Shown here piece after piece: positions 30,839 through 38,921 of a DNA stretch of 64,000 nucleotides. The notes beneath the pieces are model-generated. The model worked only from the letters and a program-made list of their open reading frames with translations. It ran no database searches and was not told the DNA's origin. How positions within the stretch are numbered: the first letter of the stretch is position 1; every line of letters begins with the position of its first letter. The DNA is from CAMPJU01 sp036675265 (GTDB lineage: Bacteria; Pseudomonadota; Gammaproteobacteria; Xanthomonadales; Xanthomonadaceae), in contig JAKFFJ010000016.1 in the NCBI GenBank assembly GCA_036675265.1, positions 3,462-67,461 of the forward strand. Reading direction: 5' to 3'. The position numbers and the translations under genes are program-made.

Positions 30839-30844
30839 GGCGGC

Positions 30845-31888
30845 ATGAGCGAAGTCGAGCGGGTGGTGGCGGCGGTCGAGAGCGAGGAGGACGCGGCGAT
30901 CGAGGCGTCGATCCGGCCGCGGCGCCTGGACGAGTACCTCGGCCAGCAGCCCGTCCGCGAGCAGCTGCAGATCTACATCGAGGCCGCGAAGGGCCGTGGC
31001 GAGGCGCTCGACCACGTGCTGGTCTTCGGCCCACCCGGGCTCGGCAAGACCACGCTCGCCCACGTCATCGCCAACGAACTGGGCGTCGGGCTGCGGCAGA
31101 CCTCCGGCCCGGTGATAGAGAAGGCAGGCGACCTGGCGGCGTTGCTGACCAACCTGCAGCCGCACGACGTGCTGTTCGTCGACGAGATCCACCGGCTGTC
31201 GCCGGCGATCGAGGAAGTCCTGTACCCCGCGATGGAGGACTTCCAGCTCGACATCATGATCGGCGAGGGGCCCGCCGCCCGCTCGATCAAGCTCGACCTG
31301 CCGCCCTTCACGCTGATCGGCGCGACCACCCGCGCCGGCCTGCTGACCGCGCCGCTGCGCGACCGCTTCGGCATCGTGCAGCGCCTGGAGTTCTATTCGC
31401 CGGAGGAGCTGGCGCGGATCGTGCGCCGCTCCGCGAAGATCCTGGCCATCGACTGCGACGCGGAAGGCGCCGGCGAGATCGCCCGGCGCTCGCGAGGGAC
31501 GCCGCGCATCGCCAACCGGTTGCTGCGCCGCGTGCGCGACTTCGCCCAGGTCCGGGCCGGCGGGCACATCGACCACGAGGTGGCCGACGCGGCCATGAAG
31601 ATGCTCAAGGTGGACCCGGAGGGGTTCGACGAGCTGGACCGGCGCCTGCTGCGGACGATCGTGGAGGCCTTCGACGGGGGACCGGTCGGCGTCGAGTCGC
31701 TGGCCGCGGCGCTCAGCGAGGAGCGCGGCACGCTGGAGGACGTGATCGAGCCCTACCTGATCCAGCAGGGTTACCTGGTGCGCACCGCCCGGGGCCGGAT
31801 GGCGTCGGCGAAGGCCTATCGCCACCTCGGCCTCAAGCCGAAGACCGGCGCGGCGGACCTGTTCGGCGACCATCCCGGCGGACCCTGA
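30845..31888 (+). CDS. ruvB: Holliday junction branch migration ATPase RuvB
   Basis: The 347-residue AAA+ motor drives branch migration with RuvA. It shows IRPRRLDEYLGQ at the N-terminus, Walker A GPPGLGKTT, Walker B DVLFVDEIHRL, sensor 1 IGATTRAG and the arginine-finger/sensor region PLRDRFGIV. The C-terminal winged helix (GGPVGVESLAAALSEERGTL) ends in the usual RTARGRMASAKAYRHLG. It is separated from ruvA by kup and a repeat-filled gap, and precedes ybgC by 4 bp. Confidence 0.97.
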   Translation: MSEVERVVAAVESEEDAAIEASIRPRRLDEYLGQQPVREQLQIYIEAAKGRGEALDHVLVFGPPGLGKTTLAHVIANELGVGLRQTSGPVIEKAGDLAALLTNLQPHDVLFVDEIHRLSPAIEEVLYPAMEDFQLDIMIGEGPAARSIKLDLPPFTLIGATTRAGLLTAPLRDRFGIVQRLEFYSPEELARIVRRSAKILAIDCDAEGAGEIARRSRGTPRIANRLLRRVRDFAQVRAGGHIDHEVADAAMKMLKVDPEGFDELDRRLLRTIVEAFDGGPVGVESLAAALSEERGTLEDVIEPYLIQQGYLVRTARGRMASAKAYRHLGLKPKTGAADLFGDHPGGP

Positions 31889-31892
31889 ACCG

Positions 31893-32303
31893 GTGTTCAG
31901 TTGGCCGACACGCGTCTACTGGGAGGATACGGACGCCGGGGGAGTGGTCTACCACGCGCAGTACCTGGCCTTCCTCGAACGCGCGCGCTCGGAATGGCTG
32001 CGCGCGCGGGGGGTGGCCCAGGACCGGCTGCGCGCGGAACACGACCTGGTGTTCGCGGTGCGGGCGATGCGGATCGACTTCCGCGCGCCTGCCCGGCTGG
32101 ACGACCTGCTGGACGTGTCGGTCGCGGTACGCGACTGCCGCAAGGCGAGCCTGGTCTTCGCGCAGGCGGTCCATCGCGGTGGCGTGCTGCTGGTCGACGC
32201 CGAGGTCCGGGTGGCGGCGCTGCGCGCCTCCGACTTCAGGCCACGGCCGATCCCGCAACAGCTGCAAGACAACCTGGCTTCCCCGGAGACCCCGCCCCAA
32301 TGA
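31893..32303 (+). CDS. ybgC: Acyl-CoA thioesterase YbgC
   Basis: The 136-residue hotdog-fold thioesterase begins FSWPTRVYWEDTDAGGVVYH, with the catalytic Asp in the DTDAGG motif, followed by YLAFLERARSEWLR. In E. coli the tol-pal operon also starts with ybgC, whose product hydrolyses acyl-CoA/ACP and associates with phospholipid synthesis enzymes. The start is GTG, 4 bp after ruvB. Its stop overlaps the tolQ ATG (ATGA). Confidence 0.93.
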   Translation: MFSWPTRVYWEDTDAGGVVYHAQYLAFLERARSEWLRARGVAQDRLRAEHDLVFAVRAMRIDFRAPARLDDLLDVSVAVRDCRKASLVFAQAVHRGGVLLVDAEVRVAALRASDFRPRPIPQQLQDNLASPETPPQ

Positions 32304-33067
32304 ACCTGCTGCCCCTGCTTGCCGTCGCGGTCGAGCCGCTCCCCCAGGACACCGTCGCCGGCATCGAGGAACTGACGGCCGGCGCGCCCCCCGGCGGCAG
32401 CGGCGAACTGGACATGCTGCAGCTGATCATCCACGCCTCGCTGCCCGTGCAGCTGGTGATGCTGCTGCTGCTGTTCGCCTCGGTGGCGTCGTGGGTGATC
32501 ATCTTCCGCAAGAAGAAGGTGCTCGACCGCGCCGAGCGCGAAGCCGAGGCGTTCGAGGAACGCTTCTGGTCCGGCGCCGACCTGACCAAGCTCTATGCGG
32601 GCGCCAGCCAGCGCAACCGCGAGGTCGGGGGCATGGAATCCATCTTCGAGGCCGGCTTCCGCGAGTTCTCGCGCCAGCGCCGGGTCGCCGACAGCCGCAT
32701 GCAACTGGAAGGCGCGCAGCGCGGCATGCGCGTGGCCACCGCGCGCGAACTGGACGGCCTGGAGCACAACCTGGAGTTCCTGGCCAACGTCGGGTCGATC
32801 GCGCCCTACGTCGGCCTGTTCGGCACGGTATGGGGCATCATGATCTCGTTCCAGGGCCTGGCGAACGTCAAGGAAGCGACGATCGCCACGGTCGCGCCAG
32901 GCATTTCCGAGGCGCTGATCGCGACCGCGATGGGCTTGTTCGCCGCCATCCCGGCCGTCTGGGCGTACAACCGCTTCGCCACGAAGGTCGAGCGCATCGC
33001 CGTGCGCTACGAGGCGTTCTCCGAGGAGTTCGCCTCGATCCTCGAGCGCCAGGCGCACGTGGAGTAG
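32300..33067 (+). CDS. tolQ: Tol-Pal system proton channel subunit TolQ
   Basis: The 255-residue inner-membrane protein has three transmembrane segments: about 45-70 (VQLVMLLLLFASVASWVIIF), then a pair after a large cytosolic loop (VGSIAPYVGLFGTVWGIMIS and ISEALIATAMGLFAAIPAVW). This is the MotA/TolQ/ExbB pattern. With TolR it forms the proton-driven motor that energises TolA during outer-membrane constriction at division. It overlaps ybgC by four bases and precedes tolR by 4 bp. Confidence 0.95.
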   Translation: MNLLPLLAVAVEPLPQDTVAGIEELTAGAPPGGSGELDMLQLIIHASLPVQLVMLLLLFASVASWVIIFRKKKVLDRAEREAEAFEERFWSGADLTKLYAGASQRNREVGGMESIFEAGFREFSRQRRVADSRMQLEGAQRGMRVATARELDGLEHNLEFLANVGSIAPYVGLFGTVWGIMISFQGLANVKEATIATVAPGISEALIATAMGLFAAIPAVWAYNRFATKVERIAVRYEAFSEEFASILERQAHVE

Positions 33068-33071
33068 GGCG

Positions 33072-33518
<447 letters not shown>

Positions 33519-33528
33519 TCGCCCGACC

Positions 33529-34482
33529 ATGAGGGAAACCCGCGCCGATACCGTGCAGGCGACCGTGCTGGCCCTGGGCCTGCACCTGTTGCTGTTCGCC
33601 ATCGCATTCCTGGGCATCTGGTGGACCCGCAACACCGCGCCGGTGTCGGCGGCCGGGCCGGTCATCGAGGCGGAGCTGATCGATGCAGACGCGCTTTCGG
33701 AATCGATGCGGCGCGTGCTCCAGGAACGCCCCGATCCCGTCCAGCCCGCAGCCGCGGAGCCCGAGCCACAGCCCGTCGAGCGCGAGACCATCCCGCCACC
33801 CCAGCCGGTGATCGAGCCGGTACCGCAGGATTCCCCCGTCCCGCCGCAACCGGACGCCCAGGCACAGGTTCCCGAACCGGACGTCGTCGAGCAGGAACGC
33901 GCTTCGGCGCAGGCGATTTCCGACCGGGAAGCCGCGGAACGCGAGCAGGAGGAACGTCGGCGCCAGGAGCAGATCGACCTGACCGAGCGCGAGCGGCAGG
34001 AAGAGGCGGAACGCCAGCGTCGCCGCTCCGAAATGGAGCGCCAGCGCGAGGCGCAGCTCGCCGACATCCGTCGCCGGCGCGAAGCGGCCGCGCGCGAGGC
34101 CGAACTGGCCCAGCAGAAACTCGACCAGCTGGAAGCCGCGCAGGAAGCCGCCCGGATGGATGCGGCAAGCCCGCCGCCGGGCAATGCCGGGGACAGCACC
34201 GACCTGACCGCGCGCTACGCGGCCGCGTTGACGGAAGCGATCCTGCGCCAGTGGACCCGCCCGGACACCGTTCCACTGGGCCAACGGTGCCGGATCGTGA
34301 TCCGCCAGATCCCGGGCGGCGAGGTGATCGACGCCGAGGTCGACCCCAGTTGCCCCTACGACGAGCGTGGTCGCCGCTCGATCGAGGCGGCCGTGCTGAA
34401 GGCGCAGCCACTGCCGTATGCCGGCTTCGAATCCGTGTTCGCGCGCACGCTGACCCTCAATTTCGAGGCCGCGGACCGCTGA
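33529..34482 (+). CDS. tolA: Tol-Pal system protein TolA
   Basis: The 317-residue protein spans the periplasm. An N-terminal membrane anchor (about 12-33, LALGLHLLLFAIAFLGIWW) contains a His matching the conserved TolQR-contacting face. A Pro/Glu-rich segment (about 60-120) and a long charged coiled-coil rich in Glu, Arg, Gln and Ala (about 120-220) follow. The C-terminal domain III (about 225-317) contains the two cysteines of RCRIVIRQ and VDPSCPYDERG. It links the TolQR motor to TolB and Pal at the outer membrane. Confidence 0.93.
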   Translation: MRETRADTVQATVLALGLHLLLFAIAFLGIWWTRNTAPVSAAGPVIEAELIDADALSESMRRVLQERPDPVQPAAAEPEPQPVERETIPPPQPVIEPVPQDSPVPPQPDAQAQVPEPDVVEQERASAQAISDREAAEREQEERRRQEQIDLTERERQEEAERQRRRSEMERQREAQLADIRRRREAAAREAELAQQKLDQLEAAQEAARMDAASPPPGNAGDSTDLTARYAAALTEAILRQWTRPDTVPLGQRCRIVIRQIPGGEVIDAEVDPSCPYDERGRRSIEAAVLKAQPLPYAGFESVFARTLTLNFEAADR

Positions 34483-34574
34483 CGCCCCCAGCGCACAGCC
34501 CCCGTTCATCTTTGAGACGTCGTTAACGGCCAAGCTGTTAAGACGGTTCAGCCCCCGCTATCGAAGGATTCGAG

Positions 34575-35924
34575 ATGCAACGACCGCTCCCCCGGCCACT
34601 CGGCCGGTTTTCGTTCGTCACCGCGCTGGCCTGCCTCCTGGCGCTGCTGCTGCCGATGGCCGCCGCTGCGCAGCAGCAGGGCCTGGAAATCGACATCGTC
34701 GGCGGTAACGCCGCCGCCCTGCCGATCGCCGTGGTCCCGATGCCCTACGAGGGCACGGCCGGCACGCCACCGACGGACATCGCCGCGGTCGTCAGTGCGG
34801 ACCTCAACCGGTCAGGCCAGTTCCGTGTCCTGCCCGGGATCGACCTGGTCGAGCGCCCGACGCGCGGCAGCGAGATCCGTTACCCGACCTGGCGCGCGTT
34901 GCGCCAGGACTTCATCGTCGTCGGCCGCGTCCTGGACGCCGGCGGCGGGGCCTACCGCGTCGAGTACGAACTGTTCGACGTCGCCCGGCAGGAGCGCCTG
35001 CTCGGCCTGGCGCTGACCGCACCGGGCGCCGCGTTGCGCGATGTCGCCCACCAGGTCGCCGACGCGATCTACGAGCGGGTCCTCGGCGTGCGGGGCGCGT
35101 TCTGGACGCGCATGGCCTACGTGACCGCCAGTGGCGTGGGCCGCGACACGCGCTATGCGTTGATGGTCGCCGATGCCGATGGCTGGAACCCGCAGGAAGT
35201 GGTGCGATCGGCCGAACCGCTGCTATCGCCGTCGTGGAGCCCGGATGGCAGCAAGCTCGCCTATGTCAGCTTCGAGCGCGGCAATTCTGAAATCTACCTG
35301 CAGGACATTTCCACCGGCGCGCGCCAGGTGCTGGCCAGCTTCAAGGGCATCAACGGCGCCCCGGCGTTCTCGCCCGACGGCCGCAGGCTGGCGTTGACGC
35401 TGTCGAAGGGCGGCAACCCCGACATCTACGTGATGGACCTGGGCAGCAAGGCGCTGCGCCAGGTGACCGACCACTACGGCATCGACACCGAGCCGGCCTG
35501 GAGCCCCGACGGACAGTCGCTGTATTTCACCTCGGACCGGGGCGGCAAGCCGCAGATCTACCAGGTGCCCGCAGGCGGCGGCAGCGCCAGCCGGATCACC
35601 TTCCAGGGCGACTACAACGCGACGCCCAGCGTGTCCTGGGACGGCAAGCAGATCGCCGTGGCGCAGGGCAACGGCAACCAGTACCGGATCGCGCTGCTGG
35701 ACCGCAGCCTGGGATCGCCGCGCTGGAGCGCGCTGTCGCCGGGCTCGCTCGACGAGTCGCCCAGTTTCGCCCCGAACGCGAGCATGCTGCTGTATGCGGC
35801 GCGCGAGGGCCGGCGGGGCGTGCTCTACGCGGTCTCGACCGACGGGCGCGTCCGGCAGCGGCTGGTGCTCGCCGACGGCGACGTCCGCGAGCCTGCCTGG
35901 GGCCCCTACCGCCAGCGTCGCTGA
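34575..35924 (+). CDS. tolB: Tol-Pal system periplasmic protein TolB
   Basis: The 449-residue periplasmic protein has a signal peptide ending near MAAAAQQQG. An N-terminal TolB domain (about 35-170) is followed by a six-bladed beta-propeller made of repeated PxWSPDG/PAFSPDGRR blades (LSPSWSPDGSKLAYVSFERG, EPAWSPDGQSLYFTSDRGG). TolB binds Pal and TolA in turn. The 92-bp gap before it contains GTTAAC and CTGTTAAG near the start but no convincing promoter. Confidence 0.95.
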   Translation: MQRPLPRPLGRFSFVTALACLLALLLPMAAAAQQQGLEIDIVGGNAAALPIAVVPMPYEGTAGTPPTDIAAVVSADLNRSGQFRVLPGIDLVERPTRGSEIRYPTWRALRQDFIVVGRVLDAGGGAYRVEYELFDVARQERLLGLALTAPGAALRDVAHQVADAIYERVLGVRGAFWTRMAYVTASGVGRDTRYALMVADADGWNPQEVVRSAEPLLSPSWSPDGSKLAYVSFERGNSEIYLQDISTGARQVLASFKGINGAPAFSPDGRRLALTLSKGGNPDIYVMDLGSKALRQVTDHYGIDTEPAWSPDGQSLYFTSDRGGKPQIYQVPAGGGSASRITFQGDYNATPSVSWDGKQIAVAQGNGNQYRIALLDRSLGSPRWSALSPGSLDESPSFAPNASMLLYAAREGRRGVLYAVSTDGRVRQRLVLADGDVREPAWGPYRQRR

Positions 35925-36013
35925 CGACCCATGCACAGCTGAACGCGCACCCTGTTGCAACCGCGGTACCCGACAGTCCCACGCACCATCCGCATAGACG
36001 AGGATCGACGACG

Positions 36014-36529
36014 ATGAACGCCACAACCCGTGCCATGACGATTGCGCTGCTCTGCATCGCGGCCGTCGCCTGTACCAAGAAGGTCAAGGAGGCCCCTCCG
36101 GTCACCGATACCGACACGACCCCGCCGGTCACCCAGCCGGTCGACGCCGCCCCCGGCGCCTACACGCCCGATGACCTGGACACCGATGCCTGCCTGCGCA
36201 CCCGCGTGGTGTACTTCGACTTCGACCAGGCCATGATCCGTCCGGAGTTCACGGCGGCGATGGCCTGCCACGCGAAGTACCTGCGTGACCGTCCGTCGGC
36301 GCGCATGAACCTGGAAGGCAACGCCGACGAGCGCGGCAGCCGCGAGTACAACCTCGGTCTCGGCGAGCGTCGCGGCAACGCCGTGTCGTCCGCGCTGCAG
36401 GCCAATGGCGGCTCCGCCGGCCAGGTCAGCGTGATCAGCTACGGCGAGGAACGCCCGGTCTGCACCGAGTCCACCGAGGACTGCTGGGCCCGCAACCGCC
36501 GCGTCGAGATCGTCTACACGGTCAAGTAA
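36014..36529 (+). CDS. pal: Peptidoglycan-associated lipoprotein Pal
   Basis: The 171-residue lipoprotein has a signal peptide ending in AAVAC (lipidated Cys20) and a Pro/Thr/Asp-rich linker. An OmpA-like peptidoglycan-binding domain (about 60-171) contains YFDFDQAMIRPEF, GNADERGSREYNLGLGERR and NRRVEIVY. It tethers the outer membrane to peptidoglycan and is the outer-membrane partner of TolB. A GC-rich hairpin follows 14 bp after the stop. Confidence 0.95.
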   Translation: MNATTRAMTIALLCIAAVACTKKVKEAPPVTDTDTTPPVTQPVDAAPGAYTPDDLDTDACLRTRVVYFDFDQAMIRPEFTAAMACHAKYLRDRPSARMNLEGNADERGSREYNLGLGERRGNAVSSALQANGGSAGQVSVISYGEERPVCTESTEDCWARNRRVEIVYTVK

Positions 36530-36543
36530 GCGCGCCATCCGCC

Positions 36544-36569
36544 CGGCCGCCGGCCACCGCCGGCGGCCG
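36544..36569 (+). terminator. Strong hairpin after pal, possible terminator or mRNA 3' stabiliser
   Basis: CGGCCGCCGG (36544-36553) and CCGGCGGCCG (36560-36569) are perfect 10-bp inverted arms with a 6-base loop. Only a short GTTTCC follows instead of a full T-tract, so it may attenuate rather than stop transcription into cpoB. The sequence TTACATTT at 36622-36629 is a possible weak -10 for cpoB. Confidence 0.45.
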
Positions 36570-36657
36570 CGGCGTTTCCGGCAGGCGGCCCCGGGGAGGG
36601 CGGCGATACAGGCCGGACCGGTTACATTTGCGCGGCCGCCCAAAGACCAACACCACC

Positions 36658-37446
36658 ATGTCTATGCGCACGCTCCGCATCGCAACCCTCGCCACCTGCC
36701 TGCTCGCGGCGCTGCCGGTCTCGGCACAGCGCGCGAGCCTGGCCGACCGCGTCGCGGCGCTCGAGCGCCAGGCGGCCGCGCCCCAGGGCAATGTCGAGCT
36801 CCTCAACCAGATCACGCTGCTGCGCAACGAACTGCAGGCGCTCCGTGCCCAGATCGAGGAACTGCAGCGCCAGCAGCAGGTCCAGGCCGACAATGCCCGC
36901 AGCCAGTACCTCGACCTGGACGGTCGGCTGGTGCGGCTCGAGGGCGGGGCGCCCGCGCCGTCCGCCGCGGTGATCGAAGTGCCGGCCGACACGGGCTCCG
37001 CCCAGTCCCCGCCGCCCGGGACGATCGTCGAAGCGGTGCCGGTGCCCGGCACCGGCGGCGCCGGCGAGGAAGACGCCTACCTGGCGGCCTTCGACCAACT
37101 CAAGCGCGGCGACTACGTCGCTTCCGCGCGCGCGTTCGAGGAATTCCTGGTCCACCACCCCGGTGGCACCTACGCACCCAACGCGTTGTACTGGCTGGGC
37201 GAGAGCTATTACGTCACCCAGAACTACGCGATGGCCGAACGGCAGTTCCAAGCCGTGGTCGACCGCTTCCCGGCGCACGACAAGGCCGCCGGCGCGCTGC
37301 TCAAGGTCGGGCTGTCGCAATACGGGCAGGACGCGTTCGAGGCGGCGGCCGCGACGCTGGCCGAGGTGGTGGACCGCTATCCGGGCACGGACGTCGCGCG
37401 GACCGCCGAGGATGCGCTGCGCTCGATGCGGCTGAACGCGCTGTAG
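36658..37446 (+). CDS. cpoB: Cell division coordinator CpoB (YbgF)
   Basis: The 262-residue periplasmic protein has a signal peptide (ending near ALPVSAQ). An N-terminal trimerising coiled coil (about 27-95, rich in Gln, Glu and Leu) follows, then a Pro/Ala linker and C-terminal TPR repeats (about 140-262, including YLAAFDQLKRGDYVASARAF and NALYWLGESYYVTQNYAMAE). In E. coli CpoB couples PBP1B peptidoglycan synthesis to Tol-driven constriction. The ATG at 36658 was preferred over an upstream TTG at 36628 because it starts the signal peptide. Confidence 0.93.
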   Translation: MSMRTLRIATLATCLLAALPVSAQRASLADRVAALERQAAAPQGNVELLNQITLLRNELQALRAQIEELQRQQQVQADNARSQYLDLDGRLVRLEGGAPAPSAAVIEVPADTGSAQSPPPGTIVEAVPVPGTGGAGEEDAYLAAFDQLKRGDYVASARAFEEFLVHHPGGTYAPNALYWLGESYYVTQNYAMAERQFQAVVDRFPAHDKAAGALLKVGLSQYGQDAFEAAAATLAEVVDRYPGTDVARTAEDALRSMRLNAL

Positions 37447-38130
37447 GTGGACGCCGTCCCGACCGATGCGGCTTCGGCCGCTGCCGCGGCGGATCGCCTC
37501 AAGATCGCGGAAATATTCCTGTCGTTGCAGGGCGAAGCCCGCGATGCCGGGTGGCCGACGGTGTTCGTGCGGCTGACCGGCTGTCCGTTGCGCTGCCAGT
37601 ACTGCGATACGGCCTACGCCTTCCACGGCGGGCAATGGCGCGACATCGACGGGATCCTCGGCGAAGTCGCGGCGCACGGCGTGCGCCATGTCTGCGTCAC
37701 CGGCGGCGAACCGCTGGCCCAGAAGCGATGCCTCTCGCTGCTGGCGAGGCTGTGCGATGCAGGACATGCGGTGTCGCTCGAGACGTCGGGTGCGATCGAC
37801 ATCGCCGCGGTCGATCCGCGCGTGTCCCGGGTGCTCGACATCAAGACGCCGGGTTCGGGGGAAGTGCAGCGCAACCTGTGGGAGAACCTGCCGCTGCTCA
37901 CGCGCCATGACCAGGTGAAGTTCGTGCTGTGCTCGCGCGAGGACTACGAGTGGGCGAAGGCGGTGGTCGCCGAACGACGGCTGGACGAGACCTGCGACGT
38001 CCTGTTCTCCCCGAGCAAGGCCGAACTGGCGCCAACCACGCTCGCCGACTGGATCGTTGCCGACCGGTTGCCCGTGCGTTTCCAGGTCCAGTTGCACAAG
38101 CTGCTCTGGAACGACGAGCCGGGCCGATGA
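37447..38130 (+). CDS. queE: 7-carboxy-7-deazaguanine synthase QueE
   Basis: The 227-residue radical SAM enzyme converts 6-carboxytetrahydropterin to 7-carboxy-7-deazaguanine in the preQ0/queuosine pathway. The iron-sulfur motif is GCPLRCQYCDTAY (CX3CX2C), and GEPLAQ and the substrate motif SLQGEARDAGWPTVFVRL are family features. It starts with GTG immediately after the cpoB stop codon, with no spacer, and its stop overlaps queC (ATGA). The tight coupling to tol-pal is common in gammaproteobacteria. Confidence 0.95.
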   Translation: MDAVPTDAASAAAAADRLKIAEIFLSLQGEARDAGWPTVFVRLTGCPLRCQYCDTAYAFHGGQWRDIDGILGEVAAHGVRHVCVTGGEPLAQKRCLSLLARLCDAGHAVSLETSGAIDIAAVDPRVSRVLDIKTPGSGEVQRNLWENLPLLTRHDQVKFVLCSREDYEWAKAVVAERRLDETCDVLFSPSKAELAPTTLADWIVADRLPVRFQVQLHKLLWNDEPGR

Positions 38131-38819
38131 GCATGCGCCGGGCCGTGGTGCTGGTGTCGGGCGGCATGGATTCGGCGGTCGTGCTGGCGATCGCGCGCGA
38201 ACAGGGCTTCGCCTGCCACGCGCTGAGCGTCGCCTACGGCCAGCGGCACACCTCGGAACTGGACGCCGCCAAGCGGGTCGCCGGCGCGCTCGGCGCGATC
38301 GAGCACAAGACGGTCGTGGTGGACCTGCGCAGCATCGGCGGGTCGGCGCTCACCGACGAGCGGATCGACGTGCCACTGGACGACGATGGCCACGTGATCG
38401 GGGCCGACATCCCCGTCACGTATGTTCCGGCGCGCAACACGATCATGCTGTCGGTCGCACTGGGGTGGGCGGAAGTACTGGGCGCGGCCGACATCTTCTG
38501 CGGCGTCAACGCCGTCGACTATTCGGGCTACCCGGACTGCCGGCCCGAGTTCGTCGACGCGTTCGAGCGGCTGGCGAACCTGGCCACCCGCGCGGGCGTG
38601 GAGGGCGCGGGCCTGCGCGTGCACGCGCCGTTGCAACGCATGGGCAAGGACGCGATCGTGCGCGAGGGCCTGCGCCTGGGCGTCGACTTCGCCGCCACGG
38701 TGTCGTGCTATCGCGCCGATGGCGACGGTCGCGCCTGCAGGCACTGCGATGCGTGCCGGTTGCGGGCGGACGGGTTCGCCGCCGCCGGCGTGGAAGACCC
38801 GACGCATTACGCGCCCTGA
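38127..38819 (+). CDS. queC: 7-cyano-7-deazaguanine synthase QueC
   Basis: The 230-residue ATP-dependent enzyme makes preQ0 from the QueE product and ammonia. It has the PP-loop VLVSGGMDSAV, the motif YVPARNTIML, and the zinc site at the C-terminus (SCYRADGDGRACRHCDACRLR region, with four Cys between about 199 and 216). It overlaps queE by four bases. A tRNA-Lys gene follows 19 bp after its stop. Confidence 0.95.
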   Translation: MSMRRAVVLVSGGMDSAVVLAIAREQGFACHALSVAYGQRHTSELDAAKRVAGALGAIEHKTVVVDLRSIGGSALTDERIDVPLDDDGHVIGADIPVTYVPARNTIMLSVALGWAEVLGAADIFCGVNAVDYSGYPDCRPEFVDAFERLANLATRAGVEGAGLRVHAPLQRMGKDAIVREGLRLGVDFAATVSCYRADGDGRACRHCDACRLRADGFAAAGVEDPTHYAP

Positions 38820-38821
38820 GC

Positions 38822-38827
38822 TAGAAT
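38822..38827 (+). promoter_or_regulatory. Predicted -10 box of tRNA-Lys
   Basis: TAGAAT begins two bases after the queC stop and ends 11 bp before the mature tRNA 5' end. It would start transcription just upstream of the tRNA. Confidence 0.5.
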
Positions 38828-38838
38828 CCGCACCCCGT

Positions 38839-38914
38839 GGGCCGTTAGCTCAGTTGGTAGAGCATCGGACTTTTAATCCGCTGGTCGATGGTTCGAATCC
38901 ATCACGGCCCACCA
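38839..38914 (+). tRNA. tRNA-Lys (UUU anticodon)
   Basis: The 76-nt sequence folds as a standard cloverleaf. The acceptor arm is GGGCCGT/ACGGCCC with encoded CCA, the D-loop contains AGTTGGTAGA, and the anticodon TTT lies at 38872-38874 within CTTTTAA. The T-arm is GGTTCGAATCC. It is the only tRNA in the window. Confidence 0.98.
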
Positions 38915-38921
38915 TTCCTGG

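Larger units (their letters stand above)
30474..30844. other. Gene-free region between kup and ruvB, filled with inverted repeats
   Basis: This 371-bp stretch shows no credible coding sequence on either strand. It contains a long imperfect inverted repeat (30523-30629), a perfect 26-bp hairpin (30730-30755) and, at its right end, a -10-like GATAAT for ruvB. The remainder (about 30630-30729) shows nothing I can assign. Confidence 0.7.

Noticed and set aside
36628..36657. Upstream TTG start for cpoB
   Set aside because: It would place ten extra residues before the signal peptide and has no ribosome binding site; the ATG at 36658 is better.
37430..37450. preQ1 riboswitch upstream of queE
   Set aside because: queE starts directly after the cpoB stop codon with no leader, so there is no room for a riboswitch.
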